Assembly (NCBI GenBank): GCA_944388685.1 | Contig: CALXJS010000001.1 | Span: forward strand, 40,430-104,429 | Direction: 5' to 3' | DNA: 64,000 nt | Source: an uncultured Clostridia bacterium | Lineage (GTDB): Bacteria; Bacillota_A; Clostridia; TANB77; CAG-508 | In this document: one piece after another, positions 7,355 through 17,113 of the stretch | How positions within the stretch are numbered: the first letter of the stretch is position 1 | Layout of the letters: each line of letters opens with the position of its first letter | Notes under the pieces: generated by a model | Seen by the model: the letters and a program-made list of their open reading frames with translations, nothing else | Told to the model about the DNA's origin: nothing | Database searches by the model: none | Made by a program: the position numbers and the translations under genes

Positions 7355-8899
7355 TTACGACATTTTTCTTCTTTTAAAATTTATTTTATTTACTATGTTC
7401 ATAAACAAATTCACACAATATTTAAAATTATCAGTTTTATAGAAAATTAGCACAATTAAAAATATAGGAACCAAAATAGCAATTATAGAATTAATAATTA
7501 ATTCTATCCATAGATTAGAAACAATAAATAGCTTACTAATAAAATAAGAACTTGACATTATTATAGCAAAAACCAAAATATAAAATAATGTTTCTTTTAT
7601 ATAGTTCCAATATGTTCTTTCAAATAATTTTTTATAGACATATCTAGGATAACTATAACACCAAAGCACCATTCCACTAATAATTGTTCCTAAAAATACA
7701 CCTTCTAACCCAATAAACTTCAATAATATAATTGATATCATAATATTTAATACTGATTCTATAACAGGAACAAATCTATCCTCATACCATATACCTGCTG
7801 CATCTTTAAAAACATTATAAGCATTTCTTTGCATTTTTTGAAAATAATTTATTACAAGTACAATAGTAACTTGCATTCCCAATAAGTATTCACTTCCAAT
7901 CCATAATTTTATAAATGGACTAATTATCAACAAAATACATACACTAGAAAAACAAGAAATAACAAAGTTTATAAATCTTATTTTATCAAAAACATTGTAC
8001 TTAACATTTACATTTTTTTCTTCAGTCAATAAATTACCCACACTTGGTGTAATTGCAATTAGCATCTGCCTAAATAAATTATTTACAGCAGTAATTATCA
8101 TATTATAACTTGAATATATACCAACAGTCACTACTCCTAAATAACTAGATATAATTATATTATCAGTACCATTTACAATACTATTACCAATTTTATGGAA
8201 AAAAAGTGCCTTAACTTTCTTAAATATATCATTTCTTGTAGTTATATCTAATTTTTGATAATTTTTATCTTTTATAAATGGAAATAATTTATTTGCAAGA
8301 ATTGCCCCAATAATATTTTCTATTATTTGGCATATTATTTTTATTAATAAGTATAAATAATAGTTCTTAGTTATGTATAAGAAACTTAACTGTAATATAT
8401 TTAATATTATTATGTATATAATATGTATAATATCAACCAAATATCCTCGTTGATACGCTTGAATTATATTCTTTTTATAAGATAAAATATAAGAACTTGA
8501 TGTACTAAATAAGAACATTATATAAACAATATAAATATTTACATCAGCTTCTACTGTACCTACAATATTATTTAAAAATGGAATTACAATCAATCCACAT
8601 ACAAAAACAAGTAAGGATATTATTGTATAAGTTTTTTTATAAAAATTCATTAACATTACAATTTTTTTCTTATCATTTGATGCTATCGGCTTATATAAAT
8701 TAAAAACGATTGCACTCCCAATACCAAGTTCAAAAAAACTTAACATTGTTAAAATATTCGTAAATAAACCATTTAATCCCAAATATTCTGCACCAAGTAT
8801 TCTTATAAATATTGCTTGTGCAACGAAGTTACAAATTATTGAAACAAAATTTGCTATTAACGACATAAATGAATTTCTAACAGAACTTTTAGCACGCAC
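7355..8899 (-). CDS. Wzx-like polysaccharide flippase
   Basis: A 514-residue polytopic membrane protein of the polysaccharide transporter (Wzx/PST, MATE-like) superfamily, expected to move lipid-linked repeat units across the membrane. It begins MRAKSSVRNSFMSL and runs through about 12-14 hydrophobic segments with the typical ILGAEYLGLNGLF N-terminal wording. It is the last gene of the operon, 4 bases after the upstream GT2 gene. The presence of both this flippase and a Wzy-like polymerase implies a Wzx/Wzy-dependent polymer. A weak hairpin plus a T-run overlap its 3' end. Confidence 0.9.
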   Translation of the reverse strand: MRAKSSVRNSFMSLIANFVSIICNFVAQAIFIRILGAEYLGLNGLFTNILTMLSFFELGIGSAIVFNLYKPIASNDKKKIVMLMNFYKKTYTIISLLVFVCGLIVIPFLNNIVGTVEADVNIYIVYIMFLFSTSSSYILSYKKNIIQAYQRGYLVDIIHIIYIIILNILQLSFLYITKNYYLYLLIKIICQIIENIIGAILANKLFPFIKDKNYQKLDITTRNDIFKKVKALFFHKIGNSIVNGTDNIIISSYLGVVTVGIYSSYNMIITAVNNLFRQMLIAITPSVGNLLTEEKNVNVKYNVFDKIRFINFVISCFSSVCILLIISPFIKLWIGSEYLLGMQVTIVLVINYFQKMQRNAYNVFKDAAGIWYEDRFVPVIESVLNIMISIILLKFIGLEGVFLGTIISGMVLWCYSYPRYVYKKLFERTYWNYIKETLFYILVFAIIMSSSYFISKLFIVSNLWIELIINSIIAILVPIFLIVLIFYKTDNFKYCVNLFMNIVNKINFKRRKMS

Positions 8900-8903
8900 A
8901 TTA

Positions 8904-10007
8904 CTACCCCCTTATTTTATTAAAACAATTTTTTATACTTTTATTCAATTTGAATAACACATAATATATTTTTAGTTTAAATACTATTAGATATGAACAT
9001 ATTTCCCTATTTTTTATCCAATTATATACCTTATTTATTTCAGTTTTCTTTGGATTTGTTCCATTTATATAGTATTTCAATGTTAAACTTATTTGTGCAT
9101 TTATCCAATTTTTTGTTACTTTATTAGAATATTTATTTTTTATAATCTTAAATACTTTATATTTTTCTTCTAAATTATCTATTAAAAATTCTGGTGATAT
9201 ATTATTAGTAATATTTTTATCGTGAATTCTATATACTCCAATTACATTTTCATAAAATTTAACATTTCCAGTATTCAACAACCCCCTCATATATATAGAA
9301 GCATCATTAACCATATCTACATCATTGAATTTAGCATTTTCTAGCGAATTTTTCCTAAATATAGCAGAAAAGGTGCTATTAGGTTTATCATAATATATCA
9401 TAAATTTTTTTAAGTATTCATAACAAGAAATATTATCTACTATATTTAAGGATTTAAATGAATATAAGTTTTCTTTTTCATACTTCACAAACGAATTTGA
9501 GCAAAGAATATCAATATTTGAATCTTCAAAAAATGATACTGCATTTTCAAAATAATTATCATCTATATAATAATCATCATCATCCATAAAGATTATATAA
9601 TCTCCTTTGGATTCATTATATCCAAATTTTCTACTAAACCCTGCTCCACTATTATTTTTATTTGTAAAAAATAAAACTCTATGATCTTTTATGTTTTCTA
9701 AAATATAGTCCTTAGTATTATCAGTTGAACCATCATCTACAATAAGAATCTCAAAATTTTGATAAGTTTGTGTTAATATACTATTTACACACTCAAAAAG
9801 TTTTTCTTTTCTATTATATGTTGGAATAATTATACTAATCATTTTATCTTTATCTATTTTATGTTTGCCTGTATCGTTAATATTTTTATTGCAATCGTGA
9901 GCAATCAAATTATATACTGCATTTTCAGTTAATAAACTTTGAGATCGTAATTCATCAAAAAGTTTAGCATTTTCTGTCGAAAAATATTTATACAATAATT
10001 CTTTCAT
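8904..10007 (-). CDS. Family 2 glycosyltransferase
   Basis: A 367-residue enzyme with a GT-A domain that begins about residue 55: ISIIIPTYNRKEKLFECVNS, then VDDGSTDNT and the metal-binding FMDDDDYYID cluster. About 50 residues precede the catalytic domain, more than in most GT2 enzymes. Expected to add one sugar of the repeat unit on the cytoplasmic face. It lies 55 bases after the pyruvyl-transferase gene and 4 bases before the flippase. Donor and acceptor cannot be inferred. Catalytic motifs look intact. Confidence 0.9.
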   Translation of the reverse strand: MKELLYKYFSTENAKLFDELRSQSLLTENAVYNLIAHDCNKNINDTGKHKIDKDKMISIIIPTYNRKEKLFECVNSILTQTYQNFEILIVDDGSTDNTKDYILENIKDHRVLFFTNKNNSGAGFSRKFGYNESKGDYIIFMDDDDYYIDDNYFENAVSFFEDSNIDILCSNSFVKYEKENLYSFKSLNIVDNISCYEYLKKFMIYYDKPNSTFSAIFRKNSLENAKFNDVDMVNDASIYMRGLLNTGNVKFYENVIGVYRIHDKNITNNISPEFLIDNLEEKYKVFKIIKNKYSNKVTKNWINAQISLTLKYYINGTNPKKTEINKVYNWIKNREICSYLIVFKLKIYYVLFKLNKSIKNCFNKIRG

Positions 10008-10062
10008 TTAATATTCTATTCCTTTCGTATAATTATAAAACATTTCTTCAAAATGATATAAT

Positions 10063-11121
10063 TCAATTATTAGAACTTTTATTCAAAAGCAAATCTAATT
10101 CATAAAAATGTTTTTCTGCTTCTTTTTTTAATTCTATATTATCTAATTTATATTTTAAATCTTCATCAGTTAGTTTTTCTACATTAAACTTTGACATTTC
10201 TCTTACATCAAATATTTTTCCTTTATATTTCATATCTTTCAAAACATTTATTGTTTTATCGCTGTATGCTATCGGTATTATAGTCTTATTATATAAAATG
10301 CCTAAAATATTAGCGTGAAATCTAGTACCCACTATAATTGAACTACTTGCAATGATTGATACCGCTTCGTTTATATTACCATCATAAAAATATTTTTCAA
10401 TATTACAGTCTTTTATTTGTTCTAGTATTTTGTTTATAGCAATTTCATCACCTTGCTCTTTACAAAATGACATTAATACTATCTTATACTTCTTTTTATT
10501 AAACATATTAATCAATTCAATAATCTTTTTTTCATATTCTTTTGCAAAATCAATTCCTAATTCTTTTTCCTTAAATTCAGCATCTATTACAGAAATAACA
10601 ACAGTTTTATCGTTTCTTACATTTATATATTCGTTTTGATACGACAGAACGATATCCGTAGAATATCTAACATTTTTTAAATCTTTAAAAAAATAATATG
10701 ATTTAGAATCTCTAAAACTTACGTCCTTAGCATATTTAAAAAGATTAGTACATTGATTAATATATTTCTCAGTTTTATGTGGTCCAAAATTCGAACCTAA
10801 AATAAATAATGGAGATTTATATTTTGGGAAAAGGGTTCCTTTGCCTTCAATGAACATACTTCCACCAATTATTATTGATGCATCACAATTTTTTGCAATA
10901 ATATAGTCATAATTAATTTTTTTATTACTAAAATAATTTAACAACTTATTTAAAACTTTTGTAAAAATATTTTTTTTATAATATTTTAAATTTTTATTTT
11001 TTAAGTATGAAGCGTCACTAGAAATCAGAAAATCAGTAGATTTATATCTGTTTGCGAGTATATCAATAAATAAATCATCACCTAAATTTTTTTTTATATA
11101 TGCTTTCAAAAATACTTTCAT
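10063..11121 (-). CDS. Polysaccharide pyruvyl transferase family protein
   Basis: A 352-residue protein of the WcaK/CsaB-like polysaccharide pyruvyl transferase family, which transfers pyruvate from phosphoenolpyruvate to a sugar as a ketal. The N-terminus NLGDDLFIDILANRY, then GGSMFIEGKGT and ILGSNFGPHKTEKY in the first half, and SSIIVGTRFHANILGI with the conserved R/H pair near the C-terminus, are typical. Pyruvylation adds a negative charge and can be a ligand for surface proteins. It follows a GT2 gene with 3 bases between and has a good ribosome binding site (AAGAGGTAG). Confidence 0.85.
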   Translation of the reverse strand: MKVFLKAYIKKNLGDDLFIDILANRYKSTDFLISSDASYLKNKNLKYYKKNIFTKVLNKLLNYFSNKKINYDYIIAKNCDASIIIGGSMFIEGKGTLFPKYKSPLFILGSNFGPHKTEKYINQCTNLFKYAKDVSFRDSKSYYFFKDLKNVRYSTDIVLSYQNEYINVRNDKTVVISVIDAEFKEKELGIDFAKEYEKKIIELINMFNKKKYKIVLMSFCKEQGDEIAINKILEQIKDCNIEKYFYDGNINEAVSIIASSSIIVGTRFHANILGILYNKTIIPIAYSDKTINVLKDMKYKGKIFDVREMSKFNVEKLTDEDLKYKLDNIELKKEAEKHFYELDLLLNKSSNN

Positions 11122-11124
11122 TTA

Positions 11125-12090
11125 CTACCTCTTAATTCTTAAACATTTACTTATTATCTTTAATAATATCATTCTTTTGTTTTTTAATAAGAATGCTATT
11201 ATACCATATTTACCTAACCTAGAATACTTTATTTTTTTTAAACAATGCCAATAATAATCTCTATATATATATTTATCTAGTTCTTCAATTTTACTATCTT
11301 TTAAAGAAATATAATCAATTATATGCGAATTTGTTTCTTTTATAGTACGAATTTCAATTTCATCTCTATTTTTTTCTTCAATTTTCCAAATAAATTCACA
11401 TACATCTATAATATTAGATAATTTGTACAATATCTTTTCTCTATTAGTGGAATAATTAATTCCATTCTGATTAACACTATAATTATAAAATGGCTTTTGT
11501 AAAACATATATATAATTTATTTTTTTATAAAGTTCATAATTGTATTTATAATCTTCAGCCATAATTAGATTTTCGTCAAATTTACATTTTTTAGCAATAT
11601 GACTAGATATTAGTTGTCCCCAAACTTGATTGTAATTATATGTTTTAAAAAAAACTTTCCAAAATAATGAATCAATATTTTCTTTTTTTTCTTTATATGA
11701 AATAACATTCACTTTTTTGGGAGAATATATCATTTTATATGCGCATTTTACAATATCAACTTTTTCCTGAATAGCAATAGTAATCATATCATTAATTGCA
11801 GATTCGTCAATCCAATCATCAGCATCAACGAACATTATCCAATCTCCTTTGGCTTCACTTAAACCAATATTTCTTGCTAAACTCACACCTTTTTTTTCCG
11901 TATTAATCAATTTAATTCTTTCATCATTTTCCATTAATTCACTAGTAATCTTTGTACTATTATCCGTTGAACCATTATTTATAACAAGAATTTCAATATT
12001 TTTATATGTTTGATTCATTATAGATTTCAAGCATTTTACTATTGTTTTTTCACTATTATATATAGGAATAATTACGCTAACCATTTGCAT
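11125..12090 (-). CDS. Family 2 glycosyltransferase
   Basis: A 321-residue GT-A enzyme: MVSVIIPIYNSEKTIVKCLKS at the N-terminus, NNGSTDNS, GVSLARNIG and the metal-binding FVDADDWID motif near residue 95. The C-terminal 100 residues are helical and basic. Its start overlaps the end of the polymerase gene by 14 bases, implying translational coupling. Likely adds a sugar to the repeat unit; specificity unknown. Confidence 0.9.
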   Translation of the reverse strand: MQMVSVIIPIYNSEKTIVKCLKSIMNQTYKNIEILVINNGSTDNSTKITSELMENDERIKLINTEKKGVSLARNIGLSEAKGDWIMFVDADDWIDESAINDMITIAIQEKVDIVKCAYKMIYSPKKVNVISYKEKKENIDSLFWKVFFKTYNYNQVWGQLISSHIAKKCKFDENLIMAEDYKYNYELYKKINYIYVLQKPFYNYSVNQNGINYSTNREKILYKLSNIIDVCEFIWKIEEKNRDEIEIRTIKETNSHIIDYISLKDSKIEELDKYIYRDYYWHCLKKIKYSRLGKYGIIAFLLKNKRMILLKIISKCLRIKR

Positions 12091-13390
12091 TAATTTTCAC
12101 ATCCTTATCACTAGAAAAAATAATTAAAAACAGATACATTATTGCAAAAAAATCAAGCATTAAATAACTTAGAGCAAATAAACACGCCAAAATACTGCCC
12201 CATAATATTGTTTTTAAATAAATAGATTTAAGATTTCCTATTTTGTATTTATCAGTAGTTTTATTATTAAATAACTTTTTTATAGATATTAACAAACTTA
12301 TGTATATAAGTGTTCCAATTGCTCCCCAAGATAATATTAAGTCAAGGTATGTATTATGTGCTACAATATTTGTATAGAAGGCATCATTCAAATTTGTTCC
12401 TGCATTTAATACTAAAGCATAACTAGTACTTCTACCGAATATTAATGTAATTGGATCATTAAATGCTGTTTCAAAATAATATTTTTGTATTACATCTCTA
12501 CCAGTAAGAAAACTCGTTGTATCTGTTCTATATGTATACTTGCTTATTATTGTACTAACAAATGACGTTTGTACTAATACACTTATAATAACTGGTAAAC
12601 TCAACAAAATAATCAAATATCTAAACATTCTTTTTTTATTTTTTATATTTAAAATGCTATATAAAGCAAAAGCAAAAAATTCTAAGATTGATATTATTAT
12701 GAACATTTTAGAAACAGCCAATACTCCAACAATGAAAGTTATAATTGCAGTTTTAGTTATACCTCTTTTTTCATACATTGAAGCAGTCATTATAAGCAAT
12801 GCGTCTACTGAATAATAGTTTGAATCTCTCAATAGTCCTTTATATCTAAATGATGTAGGTATACTAGTTCCCCATCGAGATACAGGAAGCATATATCCTG
12901 ATAATGCTGATACAACAAAACCTACAAAAAAGTATTTTAATATTTTATTTTTATCAATAAATTCTACTTTATTAATCATCAATAAAACAAATATATATGA
13001 TCCAAACATTGTAATCAAATTCAAACTTCCACTATTCATTCCAATATTTATAAAAGTTAAAATTATTTCCATAGCCATAATAATTATCAATAGACTAAAA
13101 GTCTTTTTTTCAAGTTTAGCCTTATCAATCATCAATAACTTTATAATAAAAATAATAAATGTAATATTAAAAATATATTGAAACCCTATATCATCATATA
13201 AACTTGAACAAGTATGATTAAATAATGTTATAGGAATATACTCATCTTTCTTTGCTGTAAATATAATAATCAAATGGATAAATAAACATATATATTGTAA
13301 AAAAGAAAATGCTGGTATGTAATATTTTGTTAAGCAATTAATAAACACTATACTACATAATATTAATAATTTCTTATCTAATTTTTTCAT
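12077..13390 (-). CDS. Wzy-like polysaccharide polymerase
   Basis: A 437-residue integral membrane protein with about 11 hydrophobic segments and a large loop in the C-terminal half (YTYRTDTTSFLTGRDVIQKYYF through FGRSTSYALVLN...AHNTYLDLILSWG). A loop containing GR and HNxYLD is typical of O-antigen ligase/polymerase (Wzy, EpsG-like) proteins. It should join repeat units outside the membrane. Starts one base after the DUF1919 gene and overlaps the GT2 gene downstream. Sequence alone cannot separate a polymerase from a ligase, but the cluster contains a flippase and no other candidate polymerase. Confidence 0.85.
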   Translation of the reverse strand: MKKLDKKLLILCSIVFINCLTKYYIPAFSFLQYICLFIHLIIIFTAKKDEYIPITLFNHTCSSLYDDIGFQYIFNITFIIFIIKLLMIDKAKLEKKTFSLLIIIMAMEIILTFINIGMNSGSLNLITMFGSYIFVLLMINKVEFIDKNKILKYFFVGFVVSALSGYMLPVSRWGTSIPTSFRYKGLLRDSNYYSVDALLIMTASMYEKRGITKTAIITFIVGVLAVSKMFIIISILEFFAFALYSILNIKNKKRMFRYLIILLSLPVIISVLVQTSFVSTIISKYTYRTDTTSFLTGRDVIQKYYFETAFNDPITLIFGRSTSYALVLNAGTNLNDAFYTNIVAHNTYLDLILSWGAIGTLIYISLLISIKKLFNNKTTDKYKIGNLKSIYLKTILWGSILACLFALSYLMLDFFAIMYLFLIIFSSDKDVKINANG

Positions 13391-13391
13391 A

Positions 13392-13970
13392 TCATTCTCC
13401 TTTTCTATTTAAAAATTTTATTAAATCTACATATTTATTATTATACCAAGTATCATCAATCATATATGAATCTTTCTTGAATTCCTTTACATAAATAAAA
13501 TCTTTATCAAGTTTATTTTCTTGATTAGCAACGAAACAAATCTTTTTAGCACTCGTTTTAATCCTTGAAAAATCTTTTAAATTATCAAAAGTACACAAAT
13601 TTTGATCATCAAACTTTAATATTAAATTATCCCAATTTACTCTTTTGCATCTTCTATTCCATTTTTCTTTTGCTTCCTTCTCATTTGCATAATGTAAAAA
13701 ATGAATTTCAATATCATCTAATAATCCAATAGGATAAGAGCCAAATCTTTCATCTTTATATTTTAAATAGTCTTTATATTTGGAATTATTACAATCAATA
13801 AACTTTAAATCACATTCTAAAAAATAATATTTCAAATTGTTTATTAATTTTATATAATCGTCTGGCATAATAAATAAACCCACAGTAGGTGTCTTATATG
13901 GTAAATTAAAATTCCTATATACCCACCCTGCATAGCAATTATTAGAAATTATAGAAAAATTATTCTTTAT
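13392..13970 (-). CDS. DUF1919 exopolysaccharide protein, start disrupted by an in-frame TAA
   Basis: DUF1919 family protein of polysaccharide clusters, biochemical role unsettled. The first ATG gives 163 residues (13883), but the same frame upstream codes for the conserved N-terminal part, FSIISNNCYAGWVYRNFNLPYKTPT, back to a TAA at 13971-13973. No ATG, GTG or TTG lies in this extension. That TAA is also the stop of the upstream glycosyltransferase, which is in the same frame. Upstream of the TAA the frame reads MNKIRLPIFLSKTRFK (from 14072), as expected for a DUF1919 N-terminus. The gene is therefore a nonsense-broken or fused gene, starts at an unusual codon, or is reached by read-through. 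Confidence 0.7.
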   Translation of the reverse strand: MKNNFSIISNNCYAGWVYRNFNLPYKTPTVGLFIMPDDYIKLINNLKYYFLECDLKFIDCNNSKYKDYLKYKDERFGSYPIGLLDDIEIHFLHYANEKEAKEKWNRRCKRVNWDNLILKFDDQNLCTFDNLKDFSRIKTSAKKICFVANQENKLDKDFIYVKEFKKDSYMIDDTWYNNKYVDLIKFLNRKGE

Positions 13971-15170
13971 TTATTTTTTACATCTTTTTTCTTTTATTTT
14001 TTTTGTTTCTATTTTTTCAATCAACTTAAATCGTGTCTTGCTTAAAAAAATAGGCAATCTTATTTTGTTCATTTGTTGAATAAAACTTTTTTTATATTCT
14101 TCTTCTAATTTTTTTGCTTGGACTTCTATATCATAATCATCAATTATTTTATTTGATAATTTCACACACCTTTTATACCTATTTTCTTCAATAATATTAC
14201 TCCATTCTTTTGTATCGTTTATAGGAAGAAAAATTACATTTTCATTTATTTTCACTTCATTTGTGATTGCGTTAGAAAATATACACGGTAAACCATTTGC
14301 TTGCGCTTCGATTCCAACAACTGGAAGTCCCTCAAAAAAAGATGGAAGTACAAAAATATCAAAAGCATTATAATAGTCACAGGTATTGTTAATGTTTTTT
14401 ATAAAAATTATGTTATCATAAACATTTTTTTGTTTTGCATTATTAATTATTTCATCATATAAATGTCCATCGCCAATTAACATCATTTTATATTTATTTG
14501 GATACCTAATATTGAGTTTTTCTAATAATTCAATTAAGAATCTATGATTTTTTTGTTCGCTGAACCTCCCTATATGTCCTATAATAACTTCATCATTAAC
14601 ATTGTATTTTTTTCTAATTTCTTTTCTTTTTTTCTCATTAAATTTATACTTTTTTAGTTCTATTGCATTATTTACTAAAACATATTTTTTTTGTTTATAC
14701 AAAAATTTTCCTGCAAGATTTGAGCACGAAAATTTCTTATTAGATAATAAAAGACCTATTTTTCCTAATAACATATTTCTGATTGCTCTAATCTTTTTTT
14801 CAGCATATTTAGTAGCGTGACTATGTATGATCCTAACTTTGACATTATATTTTTTGGCAGCAAAAAAATATAAAAAACTAATATTTAACAAATGACAATG
14901 AATTATATCATACTTCTTTTCAAGCATAATTTTCTTTACATTTTTGTATATTTTATGCATTTTTCCTATACTAATATTATCCAATAAATATACATTATTA
15001 CCACATTGTTTTATATAATTATAAAATTCATTTTTAACATCATCATGTACTGCAAAATCAATTTCAAATTTTGTTTTATCAATATTTTTATAATAATTAA
15101 TTGCATAATTTGTTATTCCATTTGAATAATTCAAAGTTCCTATTACAACCAAAATCTTTATTTTTTTCAT
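13971..15170 (-). CDS. Family 1 (GT-B) glycosyltransferase
   Basis: GT4-like retaining glycosyltransferase. The chosen start is ATG 15170 (MKKIKILVVIGTL), with AAAGGTGATGG before it. N-terminal acceptor domain with GITNYAINYYKNID and IHCHLLN, then the C-terminal donor domain with VIIGHIGRFSEQKNHRFLIE and FVLPSFFEGLPVVGIEAQANGLP (the E-x7-E region). The enzyme domain seems to end near residue 366 by comparison with the paralogue downstream, which stops right after KKLENIYNKY. Here about 35 more residues follow that look like the N-terminus of the next (DUF1919) gene, up to a TAA. Confidence 0.9.
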   Translation of the reverse strand: MKKIKILVVIGTLNYSNGITNYAINYYKNIDKTKFEIDFAVHDDVKNEFYNYIKQCGNNVYLLDNISIGKMHKIYKNVKKIMLEKKYDIIHCHLLNISFLYFFAAKKYNVKVRIIHSHATKYAEKKIRAIRNMLLGKIGLLLSNKKFSCSNLAGKFLYKQKKYVLVNNAIELKKYKFNEKKRKEIRKKYNVNDEVIIGHIGRFSEQKNHRFLIELLEKLNIRYPNKYKMMLIGDGHLYDEIINNAKQKNVYDNIIFIKNINNTCDYYNAFDIFVLPSFFEGLPVVGIEAQANGLPCIFSNAITNEVKINENVIFLPINDTKEWSNIIEENRYKRCVKLSNKIIDDYDIEVQAKKLEEEYKKSFIQQMNKIRLPIFLSKTRFKLIEKIETKKIKEKRCKK

Positions 15171-15191
15171 TGCCATCACCTTTTACTTTTA

Positions 15192-16262
15192 TTAATATTT
15201 ATTATAAATGTTTTCCAACTTCTTTTTCTGTAAATTTATATCATATTCTTCTATTGATTTAGAAAGTTTTTTTATCCTATTATTATTTTTGGTTTGAGTA
15301 ATTTTATTTTTCCACTCAATAATGTTTAAATCTAATTTTTCAATATTTGCATTAATCATCACTTCATCAGGAATATTTGAAGCAAAACATTTTAATCCAT
15401 TGGCTTGAGCTTCAACTAAAACAATACCTAACCCTTCAAATAAACTTGGCAAAACAAATATATCAAACATATTCATAACATCGTTAACATCTGTTCTTCT
15501 GCCTAAAAATATAACCTTATCTTCCAATTTATTTTTTTTCACTTGGAAACGAATGTCATTTTCAAGTTCACCAACGCCTACTAAAATCAATTTATAGTTT
15601 TCATAACTGTCACATATTTCTTTAAAAACATCAATTAAAAATTTATGATTTTTTTGTTCGCACATTTTACCAATATGTCCAATAACTACCTGCTTATCTG
15701 TTATATTATATTTTTTTCTTAATTTAGTTCTTACATCGTGATTGAAATAAAATTTTTGACATTCTATTGCATTATTTAATATAGTAAATTTTTCATTATT
15801 AAACATCCATTTTCCAGCATCTTTTGAACACGCAATTAAATTATTAGCATATTTTTTAATTTTATTTTTATTATAATTATGCAATATTCTTTTTATCAAA
15901 ATGTTAGGAATATTCGTATTATGAGAATGAGCTATTATATTTTTTACTCCCAATTTTTTTGCAATTTTTAAAGGAATTATATTAGCCGCTGATAACATAT
16001 TATAATGAACAACATCATATTTATTATTTTCAATTATTTCACTTAATTTTCGTTTATATCCAATTGTATTTTTTTTAAAGTTTGGCAAAATATAAATAGT
16101 TCCCCCATTTTTTCTAATTTCATCTTCAAACGCCATATTTTTAAAAACAGTGGCAAAATCAATTACATATCCTTTTTTTATAATTTCTCTATAATAAGTC
16201 ATATAAAATGTTTCTATTCCGCCAATATTATCGGTCATACCTAACACCAATATTTTTTTCAT
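15192..16262 (-). CDS. Family 1 (GT-B) glycosyltransferase
   Basis: A 356-residue GT4-like enzyme, paralogous to the gene at 13971. MKKILVLGMTDNIGGIETFYMTYY opens the N-terminal domain; VVIGHIGKMCEQKNHKFLID and FVLPSLFEGLGIVLVEAQANGLK form the nucleotide-sugar site. Overlaps the upstream GT2 gene by 4 bases and lies 21 bases before the next GT1 start. Length and motifs are complete. Probably transfers a second or third sugar of the repeat unit from a nucleotide sugar. Confidence 0.92.
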   Translation of the reverse strand: MKKILVLGMTDNIGGIETFYMTYYREIIKKGYVIDFATVFKNMAFEDEIRKNGGTIYILPNFKKNTIGYKRKLSEIIENNKYDVVHYNMLSAANIIPLKIAKKLGVKNIIAHSHNTNIPNILIKRILHNYNKNKIKKYANNLIACSKDAGKWMFNNEKFTILNNAIECQKFYFNHDVRTKLRKKYNITDKQVVIGHIGKMCEQKNHKFLIDVFKEICDSYENYKLILVGVGELENDIRFQVKKNKLEDKVIFLGRRTDVNDVMNMFDIFVLPSLFEGLGIVLVEAQANGLKCFASNIPDEVMINANIEKLDLNIIEWKNKITQTKNNNRIKKLSKSIEEYDINLQKKKLENIYNKY

Positions 16263-17098
16263 TTTTTGTTTCCCTTTCTTAACATTTTTTTATACACAAA
16301 ATCCCTTAAAAAGTTTGGCATTAAGCATACAATGGCGTGTGGAACAATACTTTTTATATATTCAGTTTTAGTAAAATATCCAATTGACATTTGTTCTTTT
16401 TTAAACTTATTAATGCTTTTTAAATACTTAATTCCACCTCTTCGTTTATAAAAATCTTCGCTAATTCTCATATAAGTTAATATTTCTTGTATATTATAAC
16501 ACTTACAACCACTTCGTATCATTCTTAACCACATATCATAGTCTTCACACAAATAATATTCACGATAATTCCCTGCTTTTAATACACTCGACTTTTTAAA
16601 TAAAATTGAAGGATGTCTAAATGGATTTCTTTTTTTAGAAAATTTTATGATTTCTTCATTTGTTTCAGGTAATATAACTTTGCTTATAACATTATCAATA
16701 GACTCTGTAAACTCTGCTACATTTGTACCAACCATTCCTAAATCTGGATCTTTATCAAACATTTCAAATTCTTTTTCAATTCTGTTTGGCAAACAATAAT
16801 CGTCTGAATCCATTCTTGCAATAAATTCATTTTTGCATTCTTCTACTCCTCTTTTTAATGCAGGTCCTAATCCACCATTTTTTTCGATTTTTACAATTTT
16901 AAATACATTAGGAAATTTTTTCACATATTTTTCTACTACACAATCTAAATCATCAGTTAATTCTCCATCTTCTACTATAACAAACTCATCTGGAAAAATA
17001 GTTTGTTCCAGCATACTTTTAATACTATTGTCAAACCACTCTGGATTTTCTTTAAAGTAAACAGACATCAGTACACTATATTTTTTATTTTTTTTCAC
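16259..17098 (-). CDS. Family 2 glycosyltransferase, first gene of the polysaccharide operon
   Basis: A 279-residue GT2 enzyme of the AmsE/WcaA-like type: YSVLMSVYFKENPEWFDNSIKSML, VEDGELTDDL, GGLGPALKRGVEE, then RMDSDDYCLPNRIEKE, and later CEDYDMWLRM, which carries the catalytic-base acidic pair. The start is GTG 17098, with AAGGAG 10 bases upstream. It is the first translated gene after a leader of about 235 bases that ends in an intrinsic terminator only a few bases before its ribosome binding site. It probably adds the second sugar after an initiating phosphoglycosyl transferase encoded elsewhere. Confidence 0.92.
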   Translation of the reverse strand: MKKNKKYSVLMSVYFKENPEWFDNSIKSMLEQTIFPDEFVIVEDGELTDDLDCVVEKYVKKFPNVFKIVKIEKNGGLGPALKRGVEECKNEFIARMDSDDYCLPNRIEKEFEMFDKDPDLGMVGTNVAEFTESIDNVISKVILPETNEEIIKFSKKRNPFRHPSILFKKSSVLKAGNYREYYLCEDYDMWLRMIRSGCKCYNIQEILTYMRISEDFYKRRGGIKYLKSINKFKKEQMSIGYFTKTEYIKSIVPHAIVCLMPNFLRDFVYKKMLRKGNKK

Positions 17099-17113
17099 AA
17101 ATATTACACTCCT

